64,000 nt of DNA from positions 4,823 through 68,822 of the forward strand of contig JBGUUQ010000037.1 of NCBI GenBank assembly GCA_045133615.1. Direction: 5' to 3'. Below the pieces are notes generated by a model, which made no database searches, was not told where the DNA came from, and worked only from the letters and a program-made list of their open reading frames with translations. A program made the translations under genes and the position numbers. This document shows, piece after piece, positions 53,139 to 61,010 of the stretch (positions are counted from its first letter, which is position 1; every line of letters starts with the position of its first letter). Origin of the DNA: M3 sp045133615 (GTDB lineage Bacteria; Bacteroidota; Bacteroidia; Bacteroidales; Muribaculaceae).

Positions 53139-54602
53139 TTATTCGTTATTAATATTTGTATTCTTGTCGGTGAGGAGCCACAGACCTATGTAGGTGAGGG
53201 CTGCGTTGAGGATGAGGAGTTCGAAGCTCATGTGGTATTGGAACCGGGTGAGGAGAAGGGTGCGTATGCCCCAGCAGAGGCATGGCGCGAGGAGGCAGAT
53301 GAGTGGCACCCAACGGTCGCGGACGGCACGGCGTGAAGAGATGCCGAAGGCGAATAGCCCGAGGATGGGACCGTAGGTGTAGGATGCGAGGGTGTAGACG
53401 GCGCTGATGGCGTCGTCTTCGTTGATGAGGTAGAAGAGGATGATGACGAGTGCCATGATGATGGCCATGGCTGCGTGGACGCGTCGGCGCAGGCGAGTGA
53501 GTCGAGCATCGGGAAGCTTTGTGCCGTGGAGGATGTCGACGGTGAATGATGTGGTGAGGGCCGTAAGTGCGGAGCCGGCGGCGGAGTAGGATGAGGATAT
53601 GAGTCCGAGAATGAAGAGGATGCCGACGATGAGTGGCATGGAGGGGTGTGTGGCGACGAGTCCGAAGATTTCGTCGGAGTTGTCGGGAACGGAGAGGGAG
53701 GGTGTGCGCTCGATGTAGATGAGCATGAGTGTGCCGAGGATGAGGAATAGGAGGATGACGAGGGTCTGCATGAGGGTGGCGACCATCATGTTTTTGCGTG
53801 ATTTGCGGTGGTCGGCGCAAGCGAGGTTGCGCTGCATCATGTCTTGGTCGAGTCCGGTCATGGCGATGACCATGAATATACCTGCAAGGAATTGCTTCCA
53901 GAAGTAGGTGGCTTGTGTGGGGTTGTCGAAGAAGAATATGCGAGAGGTGGGGTGGGCGTCGATAGCGGAGAGCATGGTGGCGGGTGTGAATCCGAGGTTG
54001 TCGGCAATGAATATGATGGAGAGGAGGACCGATAGGATGAGGCATGTGCTTTTGAGGAGGTCGGTCCAGATGACTGATTTGAGTCCGCCACGGAAGGTGT
54101 AGAGCCAAACTCCGGCGATGGTGACTGTGACGTTGATGCAGAATGGGATGCCGAGGGGTCGGCAGACGAGTTCTTGCAGGACGATGCAGACGACGTAGAA
54201 GCGGACGGCGGCCCCGAGCATTTTGGAGATGAAGAAGAACCATGCTCCGGTGCGGTAGGTGGCTGCTCCGAAACGTTGCTCAAGGTAGCCGTAGATGGAT
54301 AGGAGGTTGCGCTTGTAGAACAGCGGTAGGAGGAGGTGGGCTATGAGGATGTAGCCGACGATGAATCCGAGCGCCATCTGGAGGTAGGAGTAGCTTTTGG
54401 CTTGTACCATTCCGGGGACGGAGATGAATGTGACTCCGGAGATGGCTGCTCCGATGGTGGCGATGGCGACGATGGGCCATGCTGTGTGGCGTCCGGCGGT
54501 GAAGAATGCGGCGTTGCTGCTGTTGCGCGATGCGAAGCAGGATACTCCAAACAGCAGGATGAAGTAGGCGGCGATGGTGGCTATGATGATGAGTGGTGTC
54601 AT
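53139..54602 (-). CDS. Sodium:solute symporter (SSS family)
   Basis: A 487-residue membrane protein with about 13 helices. Typical SSS parts are FFTAGRHTAWPIVAIATIGAAISGVTFISVPG, the TYRTGAWFFF region, RGGLKSVIWTDLLK, GLDQDMMQRNLAC and SSSYSAAGSALTALTT. It imports a small solute with sodium. It starts 19 bp after the NamZ-like gene, which suggests that it takes up the muramidase product, MurNAc, or a related sugar; this is inference. Base composition is high in G on the plus strand, like its neighbours. Confidence 0.9.
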   Translation of the reverse strand: MTPLIIIATIAAYFILLFGVSCFASRNSSNAAFFTAGRHTAWPIVAIATIGAAISGVTFISVPGMVQAKSYSYLQMALGFIVGYILIAHLLLPLFYKRNLLSIYGYLEQRFGAATYRTGAWFFFISKMLGAAVRFYVVCIVLQELVCRPLGIPFCINVTVTIAGVWLYTFRGGLKSVIWTDLLKSTCLILSVLLSIIFIADNLGFTPATMLSAIDAHPTSRIFFFDNPTQATYFWKQFLAGIFMVIAMTGLDQDMMQRNLACADHRKSRKNMMVATLMQTLVILLFLILGTLMLIYIERTPSLSVPDNSDEIFGLVATHPSMPLIVGILFILGLISSSYSAAGSALTALTTSFTVDILHGTKLPDARLTRLRRRVHAAMAIIMALVIILFYLINEDDAISAVYTLASYTYGPILGLFAFGISSRRAVRDRWVPLICLLAPCLCWGIRTLLLTRFQYHMSFELLILNAALTYIGLWLLTDKNTNINNE

Positions 54603-54621
54603 TGCAAATTTACATAGGGGA

Positions 54622-55794
54622 TTATTCGGGGTAGAGGAGGTAGGGGCGTCGGAGGGCTTTGAATTGCTCTACGTCGTGGCGCCATGTGGCTTTGATGGAG
54701 TCGGCGGGCAGTCCTCGGCTTATGAGGGTGCGTATGGTGTCGTTGCCGATGAGTTTTTCGAAGAATGGGGAGAGGAAGCGGGGATTGCCGGTGCCGATGC
54801 GGTTGTAGGCGTCGATGAGGTAGGAGAGGTCGATGCCTTTGGCGATGACTTGCTCTTGGTCGAGGTGACGGAGGTCGATGCCGTGGCATAGCCGACCGAG
54901 CTGTGGCGGGCGCTTTGCCCCGGGTAGGCTGCGGGGGGTGAAGGAGAATGTGCAGCCGGTGAATGAGGGGTGTCCGTAGATGGTGAAGGGGGCGTCGGTG
55001 CCGCGTCCGATGCTTACGTCGGTGGCTTCGAAGTAGCAGAGGGATGGGTAGAGGTAGACGGAGAGCATGGTGGGGAGGTTGGGAGAGGGGGGGGCGGGGA
55101 GGATGTAGCGTGAGGGGTGGGTGTAGCCGGCGCATCGGATGACGGTGAGGGGGACTTTGCGGTGGTCGTGGAGCCATCCTTCTCCGTTGGCCATGTTGGC
55201 GAGTTCGCCGAGGGTCATGCCGTGGAGTACGGGGATGGGCAGGCGTCCGACTCCGGAGGCGTATTTCATGTCGAGGATGGGACCGTCGACGGTCATTCCG
55301 TTGGGGTTGGGGCGGTCGAGTATCATGAATTGCTTGTCGTGGATGATGGCGGCGTTCATGAGGTCGATCATGGTTATATAATATGTGTAGAATCGGAGTC
55401 CGACGTCTTGGATGTCGACTACGATGATGTCGATGGAGTCCATGACGGCTTTGGCGGGGTAGCGGGTGTGTCCGTCGTAGAGTGAGGCTATGGGGATGCC
55501 TGTGACGGGGTCGACGGATGAGCGGACGTGTTGTCCGGCGTCGGCTGTGCCACGGAATCCGTGTTCGGGTGAGAAGATGGTGGTGACGTGGAGGCCGCTG
55601 TCGAGGAGGATGTCGAGGGTGTGGCGGGTGCCTACGAGTCCGGTGTGATTGGAGAGGAGTGCGATTTTTTTGCCTCGTAGGAGGGGTACGTATAGGGATG
55701 TGCGTGCGGCTCCGACCTCAATCTCTTGAGAGTGGGATTGCGGGTGGAGGAGGAGCATTAGCAAGAATGTGAGCGCTATGCGGAGCAATTTCAT
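54622..55794 (-). CDS. namZ: DUF1343 protein, NamZ-type exo-N-acetylmuramidase
   Basis: Read from the ATG at 55794 (390 residues), which opens a signal peptide (LLRIALTFLLMLLLHPQSHSQ). Family blocks: RGKKIALLSNHTG, FSPEHGFRGTADAG, SLYDGHTRYPAKAVMDSIDIIVVDIQDVGLRFYTY, ILDRPNPNG, and GRGTDAPFTIYGHP. Characterised DUF1343 proteins remove terminal MurNAc from peptidoglycan fragments, so it should act in the periplasm in cell-wall recycling. It precedes the sodium symporter gene, and a TATCTTTG box lies 25 bases upstream. Confidence 0.88.
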   Translation of the reverse strand: MKLLRIALTFLLMLLLHPQSHSQEIEVGAARTSLYVPLLRGKKIALLSNHTGLVGTRHTLDILLDSGLHVTTIFSPEHGFRGTADAGQHVRSSVDPVTGIPIASLYDGHTRYPAKAVMDSIDIIVVDIQDVGLRFYTYYITMIDLMNAAIIHDKQFMILDRPNPNGMTVDGPILDMKYASGVGRLPIPVLHGMTLGELANMANGEGWLHDHRKVPLTVIRCAGYTHPSRYILPAPPSPNLPTMLSVYLYPSLCYFEATDVSIGRGTDAPFTIYGHPSFTGCTFSFTPRSLPGAKRPPQLGRLCHGIDLRHLDQEQVIAKGIDLSYLIDAYNRIGTGNPRFLSPFFEKLIGNDTIRTLISRGLPADSIKATWRHDVEQFKALRRPYLLYPE

Positions 55795-55818
55795 GTGAGG
55801 TGTTTTATGTTCCGAGTA

Positions 55819-55826
55819 CAAAGATA
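55819..55826 (-). promoter_or_regulatory. Probable -7 box of the namZ operon
   Basis: TATCTTTG on the minus strand, 25 bases before the namZ ATG, fits TAnnTTTG. No -33 TTG at the usual distance was found. Confidence 0.45.
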
Positions 55827-55888
55827 GTGCAATATTTGTACTTTTCATACTAATAAAAGTATCTGAATATTAATATATGCAAAGAGGG

Positions 55889-57178
55889 CTATTGTCGGCG
55901 TGCTTCGCGGGCGAGCATTCGGTGTCCGATGCGGCAGTAGAGGCATTTGCGAGGTTCGCAGAATTGCCGACGGAGCTGTATGAGTGCCTGGGATGTGAAT
56001 GCGTCGGGCGATGCGATGCCGGCGGAGTTGAAGAGGGTGACTATGGAGTTGGCTTCGGATGGCAGGGCGTGGAGGAGGGTGAGTGCCCGCTGTCGGAGCT
56101 GAGGCTGGTTGTGGCGGATGGAGTAGGCGTAGATGAGCGGTATGAGGGCGTTGATGATGAGGATGTCGACGGACTGTCGGCTGATGGCGGGTGAGGGTGA
56201 TGATGTGACGGGGCAGAATGTGTAGTGGTCGGCCCAGTAGCCTGTGAGGGTGGGTGAGAAGAGTCGGCGTGCGTCGTCGATGGTGGCGGCTTCGAGGATT
56301 TGGCTCATCATGCGGAATCCGCCGTGGATGAGGGTGGCGAGGAGTGCTATGCGCCGATGTGGGAAGTTGGCGGGGCGCATGCGTGCCATTTTCCAGCCGG
56401 GGGATTGGAGTGGGGAGAGGTTGAATTTGTGGGCGAGGAATCGGTATTCGTCGCGGAGGGTGTGGAGGTAGGGGTTTTCGGGGCTGTCGGTGTCTTGGTT
56501 GAGGAGTCCGGCTTGTCCGAAGAGGAGGGCTTCGATGGATAGGAGGGAGTCGGTGTGGTGGCTGAGGAATCGGAGTGGGAGGCTTCGTGCGAGTCGCTCG
56601 AAGGGGTCGCTGTTGATGCCGAATCCGAGGCTTCGTGCGACGGTGATGTAGCATGTCTCTTGCCAGTCGCCTGCAAGGCGGGTGAGGTGGGAGTCGATGC
56701 GGTCGACTTTGTCGTGGAGCCGCATGAGGGCGAGGCTGTCGAGCCAGTCGATGAGGTAGATGGGTGGGGTCTGGGCGATTTCGTGTGCGCAGGGGAGGGT
56801 GGCGGCGGAGTTGTCGACGAGGTGTTGGTAGCGCTGCCGGAAGTGGGGTGAGCATGGCATGCGGAGCTGTGGGATGATTTGTCCGTCGGCGCGGTGGATG
56901 GGTGTGTCGTCGAGGTCGACGACGTGGAGGATGACGGAGTCGTAGGCGGGATCGAGGTGGTGGCGATGGCGAAACCAGTCGCTTGCCCGATGGTGGATTT
57001 CGATGTTTCCAACCCAGGTGCTTCCGTCGATTTTGATTTTGGCGTTGAAGAAGTCGGGCCCGGCATCGGTGTTGAGTCGGCCGGGGTCGATGATTTGCAG
57101 GCGCTGTCCGTTGACGGTGGTGATGTGGGGAGGTGTCCAGAGTCGGTGCTGCCAGATGTATTGCATGAGTCGTTCCAT
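55889..57178 (-). CDS. DUF2851 protein
   Basis: A 429-residue soluble protein. Family blocks: MQYIWQHRLW, GRLNTDAGPDFFNAKI, WVGNIEIHHRASDW, YDSVILHVVDLDD, and a C-terminal Cys cluster (CEPRKCLYCRIGH) that may bind metal. DUF2851 is widespread in Bacteroidota and has unknown function; the N-terminal half recalls a nuclease-like beta sheet. Its first 18 codons and its upstream region are repeated at 60667-60791, in front of the RHS gene. A TAACTTTA box at 57207-57214 is the likely promoter. Confidence 0.9.
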   Translation of the reverse strand: MERLMQYIWQHRLWTPPHITTVNGQRLQIIDPGRLNTDAGPDFFNAKIKIDGSTWVGNIEIHHRASDWFRHRHHLDPAYDSVILHVVDLDDTPIHRADGQIIPQLRMPCSPHFRQRYQHLVDNSAATLPCAHEIAQTPPIYLIDWLDSLALMRLHDKVDRIDSHLTRLAGDWQETCYITVARSLGFGINSDPFERLARSLPLRFLSHHTDSLLSIEALLFGQAGLLNQDTDSPENPYLHTLRDEYRFLAHKFNLSPLQSPGWKMARMRPANFPHRRIALLATLIHGGFRMMSQILEAATIDDARRLFSPTLTGYWADHYTFCPVTSSPSPAISRQSVDILIINALIPLIYAYSIRHNQPQLRQRALTLLHALPSEANSIVTLFNSAGIASPDAFTSQALIQLRRQFCEPRKCLYCRIGHRMLAREARRQ

Positions 57179-57248
57179 GTCGCGGTGGAGGGTTGGTATG
57201 CGGGACTAAAGTTAGTTAATTTTTTTTGAAAACGGGGGATGGAACGGG
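57124..57248. repeat. Direct repeat, left copy (DUF2851 5' end and leader)
   Basis: This segment and 60667-60791 are nearly identical over about 125 bp in direct orientation. From 57144 to 57183 the match is perfect; single differences occur near 57184 and 57189, and the rest to 57248 agrees. It covers codons 1-18 of DUF2851 plus the upstream region. The two copies bound the AT-rich cassette, offset 3543 bp. Confidence 0.9.
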
Positions 57249-57313
57249 GTTATATTTGATGCGGGGATGTCAGATTGAATTTTTGAATGTCTATGTGATT
57301 TTTAGGTCTTGTT

Positions 57314-58060
57314 TCAATGTAGTCGGTGCAATGGCTGTTTTTTTTGTGCTAATATGCATACGGCATATGTTAAGATTCCTGATATCGCAAACGAAATAGC
57401 ATTGATAACTGAATATTTAACAGATAGAATTGAAAAGATCATTGGACATATAAAACGCATAATATACTCTATATCCGAGTTTTTGACTATAATATTCCAA
57501 CAGACACACCATCCCGGATAAATAAAGATAAATGCTATTGATACCAAACACAATCGAAAAGGTTCAATGTCATGAAGTTGAAGCCCGATTATTAGAGTTA
57601 CAATAACGATCCCTATGATAGCAATCGGGATTTGACACAGTATATCGAATGTTATTTTAGCTTGCGTGATATGATTTGTCATCTTTATTTTGTCATTACT
57701 TAAACTAAGGCATAATGACAGAGCTCCTGATATGATGTAAGTAATTCCATATATTAAATACGCAATGGTCGTCGATGTAAAGACAATATACGAAGAAACA
57801 ATTATAGGGCATATAGTTCGCAAAAAATACTCATTCTGATTTCTAAAAAAATAAGTACTGATAATGCGACAAAAACAACACCAAACGGGGTATATAATAA
57901 AATAACCTCCAAGAATAAAGAACCAATTCATAACATCCAGCATTGATTCAGAGTTTCGACCTCCTGCGGCAATATAATAGTATGGAAACAAGATTATTTG
58001 CAGCAATAAACTGCCTAATGTTATGGAATATTGAAACAATGTATCAGATATAATTTTCAT
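57314..58060 (-). CDS. Polytopic membrane protein with internal duplication
   Basis: A 248-residue, AT-rich gene product with about six to eight hydrophobic segments. Two halves resemble each other: IYPVWCCFCRIIS...YFLRTICPII near 57-90 and IYPGWCVCWNIIV...EYIMRFICPMIF near 180-215. I do not recognise the family. It is the last gene of the leftward cassette after the RHS toxin-like gene and might be immunity, transport or cargo. A small gap of 72 bp separates it from the RDD gene. Confidence 0.65.
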   Translation of the reverse strand: MKIISDTLFQYSITLGSLLLQIILFPYYYIAAGGRNSESMLDVMNWFFILGGYFIIYPVWCCFCRIISTYFFRNQNEYFLRTICPIIVSSYIVFTSTTIAYLIYGITYIISGALSLCLSLSNDKIKMTNHITQAKITFDILCQIPIAIIGIVIVTLIIGLQLHDIEPFRLCLVSIAFIFIYPGWCVCWNIIVKNSDIEYIMRFICPMIFSILSVKYSVINAISFAISGILTYAVCILAQKKQPLHRLH

Positions 58061-58132
58061 TGTCGTAATAATTTTATGACTGTTGTTATAGAGTGTTCGT
58101 ATCCAATTGGAATCGTTTGTATAGTGTTTGGT

Positions 58133-58846
58133 TCAATAATTGATTAAATTCGATATGCTGTACATCATATTCAGCAGCGAATTGATATTATTTAGCAGGT
58201 AATAGACTATTAATAATGGAGTGGATATTATGATTATTAGAAATATATTTTGCCATATATAAGAACATTGTATTTGAGATGAGTGGTTGATAATAACATC
58301 TGTTTTACAAATGATATCTCCTATACGTTTTTTATTCAAAACGACCAAAAACATTTCTATAGGTAAAATGGCAAAAAAAAGATTTCGACATAGAGCTCTA
58401 ATTGGTTTTATTGTCGAATTGGAGTGAACGATTTTGATATCCATAATTCGCCTGCCTAAACTTTGCCTACCGAAACCATCTTTACATAAAAAGATACATA
58501 ATGCCAAAATCAATAATCCGGCACCAATTTTTGGAAATAATCTACATAAAATATTTTCTAAAACAGCCGTGATTAATAAAATCAGACCGTAATCAATCAA
58601 CCATGCCAATATTCGTTTCTCCATATAATTATTTAGTTTGTTGTTTATATAATTTATAAGATAGTGGTAACCTATACCACAGCCAAAGATAATATACCAC
58701 AATAAAAAATCATTCAATTCAGAGGTGTAAAATGATGCCATTAATAACGCAATGGCGGAAACGTCAATACCAATTATTATTGGCAGGCAAATTCCACTCG
58801 CTGAAGCAGATTTAAATGGCTGTCCTTCTTTTTGCATATATAGCAT
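58133..58846 (-). CDS. RDD-family membrane protein
   Basis: A 237-residue protein; a start at 58837 is equally possible. The first part has two helices; the RDD domain begins at MEKRILAWLIDYGLILLITA, and continues with GFGRQSLGRRIMDIKIV, where the Arg and Asp residues give the family its name, and with IRALCRNLFFAILPIEM. RDD proteins are small membrane proteins, some acting as cation exchangers. The start overlaps the preceding gene by 35 bases. Very low GC separates it from genes on either side of the cassette. Confidence 0.75.
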   Translation of the reverse strand: MLYMQKEGQPFKSASASGICLPIIIGIDVSAIALLMASFYTSELNDFLLWYIIFGCGIGYHYLINYINNKLNNYMEKRILAWLIDYGLILLITAVLENILCRLFPKIGAGLLILALCIFLCKDGFGRQSLGRRIMDIKIVHSNSTIKPIRALCRNLFFAILPIEMFLVVLNKKRIGDIICKTDVIINHSSQIQCSYIWQNIFLIIIISTPLLIVYYLLNNINSLLNMMYSISNLINY

Positions 58847-59168
58847 ATAAAATTGCGAATAACAATATTATTGGAGAGATAAGGATAAATAATCCTATTA
58901 CTCTATTTCCTTGGCTTTTAATTGAAAAACCGGTTACTCTTGGTGGCACTGTTATTTGAGGCACCCGAATATCAATTCCAGCGTTAATCAAACTATTTGT
59001 AACTGCAGTCGCTATCAACTCGTCGTATTCAATATGCTCTATCTGCACCGGTATCTCCACACAATTGTCGGCAATCATTCGAGCCGTCACCGTCGAATTT
59101 ACGGAAACGCCGACAGAAATTACAATCAGTGTTATGAACAATATTATATGACACAACAGCTTAATCAT
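58812..59168 (-). CDS. Small membrane protein of the RHS cassette
   Basis: A 118-residue protein with an N-terminal hydrophobic segment (about 3-23, signal or anchor), a central exported region of about 60 residues (ADNCVEIPVQIEHIEYDELIATAV...VPQITVPPRVTGFSIK) and a C-terminal helix (about 88-110) ending in basic AKRRTAI. The exported middle part fits a protein that meets a periplasmic toxin. The family is unknown. Its 3' end overlaps the RDD gene by 35 bases. Confidence 0.6.
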   Translation of the reverse strand: MIKLLCHIILFITLIVISVGVSVNSTVTARMIADNCVEIPVQIEHIEYDELIATAVTNSLINAGIDIRVPQITVPPRVTGFSIKSQGNRVIGLFILISPIILLFAILYAIYAKRRTAI

Positions 59169-59235
59169 CGGTTATTATATTATATCCATTAATGTAATCC
59201 TCCATGGATACTAACCTAAAGATTAATGAACACTA

Positions 59236-59595
59236 TCATTGATGTCTTTTTTTTATTTGTTGATGAATTGTTTGCCAGTCCCCTATTTCTAATGCAGAAT
59301 CAGATTCAGGACCATTTTCTTCATTCCACAACAAATATCCGAATGAAACACTCAATATACTGTCTTGGCGATTAAAACATACAACAAAACTTTTATATGG
59401 GAATTTTTGAATTATTCCGCTATCATATACACCCTCAAAAAGCCCCTCTTGAGTAAGTGTAATAATTGCGACAATGTCTTTTTTATCATATATGACAAAT
59501 GGCTGAACATCGTATGGCGGTGGTGGTGTACAAAACATTTTCATTGAACATTGGATTATTCCAATCATAATTAGAAATAGAATTCTCTTTTTCAT
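59236..59595 (-). CDS. Small exported protein, candidate immunity protein
   Basis: A 119-residue protein, read from the ATG at 59595 because it opens a signal peptide (MKKRILFLIMIGIIQCS); the gap to the RHS stop is only 7 bp. The mature part has short strands (FVIYDKKDIVAIITLTQEGLFEGVYDSGIIQ, YKSFVVCFNRQDSILSVSFGYLLW) and an acidic turn. Immunity genes usually follow toxin genes immediately, and export agrees with a toxin that acts in the periplasm. This is inference from position and location signals; no known immunity family is recognised. Confidence 0.6.
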   Translation of the reverse strand: MKKRILFLIMIGIIQCSMKMFCTPPPPYDVQPFVIYDKKDIVAIITLTQEGLFEGVYDSGIIQKFPYKSFVVCFNRQDSILSVSFGYLLWNEENGPESDSALEIGDWQTIHQQIKKRHQ

Positions 59596-59602
59596 ACTAC
59601 AT

Positions 59603-60721
59603 CTATTTGCGTTGAACAATAACACTGATTGTGTTTATTTTTTGCGAAGGAGTATTAAATATTGATATAAATTGACTCCATTTCGTTCGATCAATCAGTA
59701 AACATCCTTGAGAAATCGCTCGGTTTTTACTGTCGATTCCGGTGAGGTTATTCAACCCGGGTTTGTGTATATTTATTCCCTGAGCATAATTGATTTTTGG
59801 ATTTGACGGATTTGGCATTCCCAAATTTATTCGCCCCGAATTATCTGTATCACTCATTCGCAATGCTGTATATTGTCCTTTATGCAATCCTACTTTTGCG
59901 TGGTAAATACCTGCCGGTATAGTTGCAAATTTGTCTATGTCTGACGGACGTGTTGTAGCATCAAATTCTTCTGTAGTGCCATCCGATTTATATACGATAG
60001 CCGTTGATGACCCCATATTATATTTAGATGAGCTATCGAATGTTTCATTATCAGTAAAAAATATAGCCTGTTCATACAACCCATCGATTAGAACGCCATT
60101 ACTACCATAAGATTTATCGGGTTCAATCCATTCATACCCTAAATATGTTATATTCCCATTTTTATCTGTTTCTGATATTGGACGCCATGCGAGTCCGGTC
60201 GGATCAATGAAGTTGATGGGGTTCCCGGCGCAGAAGGAGTAAGGGGAGTAGCTGTAGTATTTTTCGGCGAGTGGGTCTTGTGTGGGGAATCGAGCGGTTA
60301 CCGGGTCGTAGTGGCGAGCGTGGAAGTCGTACCAATTGAGTCCGTTCATGTAGTCGAATTCTTTTCCGGAGAATCTGTAGCGTGCATTTGCTTCGCCAAA
60401 ATAGAACATTCCGCCGAATGGATAATATGTTTCCCAATATGTATCGTCGGTGTTTGGCACGATATCGACGATATCGCCATTATGGTTTTTGATGAAGTGT
60501 TGAAATCCTTTGTATGGCAAGTAATTCCCGGTTGGGGTCAATACTCGCTCCAAGTCGTTCATGAAATAAACGTATGGTCCGTCGTAGTCTCTGACCCATT
60601 CGGTCTCAAACAGTGATGTGTCGGAGGTGTCGACGTCGTAGAGGTCGGTCTCTCCGACTGTGGCCGAGTGTGGAGGGGTCCAAAGACGGTGCTGCCAGAT
60701 GTATTGCATGAGTCGTTCCAT
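59603..60721 (-). CDS. RHS-core protein with YkuD-like C-terminal toxin domain
   Basis: A 372-residue protein. Residues 1-18 equal the N terminus of DUF2851. Residues 20-176 are the end of an RHS repeat protein: YFMNDLERV, YYPFGGMFYFGEANARYRFSGKEFD, NGLNWYDFHARHYDP, RFPTQDPLAEKYYSYSPYSFCAGNPINFIDPTG. From about residue 180 (60190 and below) composition becomes AT-rich, and a separate domain begins: IPAGIYHAKVGLHKGQYTALRM, then GINIHKPG with His319, and ISQGCLLID with Ser337 and Cys340. The His...S-x-G-C pattern recalls L,D-transpeptidase/YkuD or DUF5675 folds. The long RHS shell and any secretion signal are missing, so it may be a displaced tip. Confidence 0.75.
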   Translation of the reverse strand: MERLMQYIWQHRLWTPPHSATVGETDLYDVDTSDTSLFETEWVRDYDGPYVYFMNDLERVLTPTGNYLPYKGFQHFIKNHNGDIVDIVPNTDDTYWETYYPFGGMFYFGEANARYRFSGKEFDYMNGLNWYDFHARHYDPVTARFPTQDPLAEKYYSYSPYSFCAGNPINFIDPTGLAWRPISETDKNGNITYLGYEWIEPDKSYGSNGVLIDGLYEQAIFFTDNETFDSSSKYNMGSSTAIVYKSDGTTEEFDATTRPSDIDKFATIPAGIYHAKVGLHKGQYTALRMSDTDNSGRINLGMPNPSNPKINYAQGINIHKPGLNNLTGIDSKNRAISQGCLLIDRTKWSQFISIFNTPSQKINTISVIVQRK

Positions 60722-60791
60722 GTCGCAGTGGTGGGTTGGTATGCGGGACTAAAGTTAGTTAATTTTTTTTGAAAACGGGGGATGGAACGGG
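60667..60791. repeat. Direct repeat, right copy (in front of the RHS gene)
   Basis: Second copy of the 125-bp segment at 57124-57248. It contains the TAACTTTA box (60750-60757) and ATG plus 18 codons that now start the RHS gene. The last bases inside the RHS gene (60667-60680) are already diverged. Confidence 0.9.
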
Positions 60792-60813
60792 AAAAAGTGG
60801 GGTGAAGATACGG

Positions 60814-60843
60814 CAAAGGAGCGTCCTCTCGGATGCTCCTTTG
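60814..60843. other. Strong hairpin in the leader region of the RHS gene
   Basis: CAAAGGAGCGTCC (60814-60826) and GGATGCTCCTTTG (60831-60843) form a 13-bp stem with a 4-base loop. No T run follows on either strand, so it is not a classic terminator. It stands between the promoter at 60963-60993 and the RHS gene, in 289 bp without a gene, and may be an RNA element. Confidence 0.5.
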
Positions 60844-60962
60844 TCTCAAATACACAATTATCTATAAAACAACTATTTAATGCTTGTATTTCTTACAGTG
60901 TTACTATGAACTGATTTGTTGATGTATGATTAATGTTGTAGGATATGACTTATTAATTGGCC

Positions 60963-60993
60963 CAAAGTTAATGCTTTTTTGCACGATATGCAA
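60963..60993 (-). promoter_or_regulatory. Leftward promoter without an adjacent gene
   Basis: On the minus strand TTG (60991-60993), a 20-base spacer and TAACTTTG (60963-60970) match the consensus well. The next gene leftward is the RHS gene, 240 bases away, so either a long leader or a small RNA starts here. Confidence 0.6.
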
Positions 60994-61010
60994 GGAATGT
61001 AACGATTTTG

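Noticed and set aside
53149..54243. Long Arg/His-rich reading frame opposite phase to the symporter gene
   Set aside because: Composition (His/Arg/Pro repeats) is that of a frame-shifted copy of a C-rich coding strand; the symporter frame has all family motifs.
55845..56855. 336-codon frame overlapping DUF2851
   Set aside because: Low-complexity Pro/His/Arg shadow frame; DUF2851 is conserved in the other frame.
57124..60791. Composite transposon bounded by the 125-bp repeats
   Set aside because: The repeats are direct, contain host coding sequence, lack terminal inverted ends, and no transposase or integrase lies inside.
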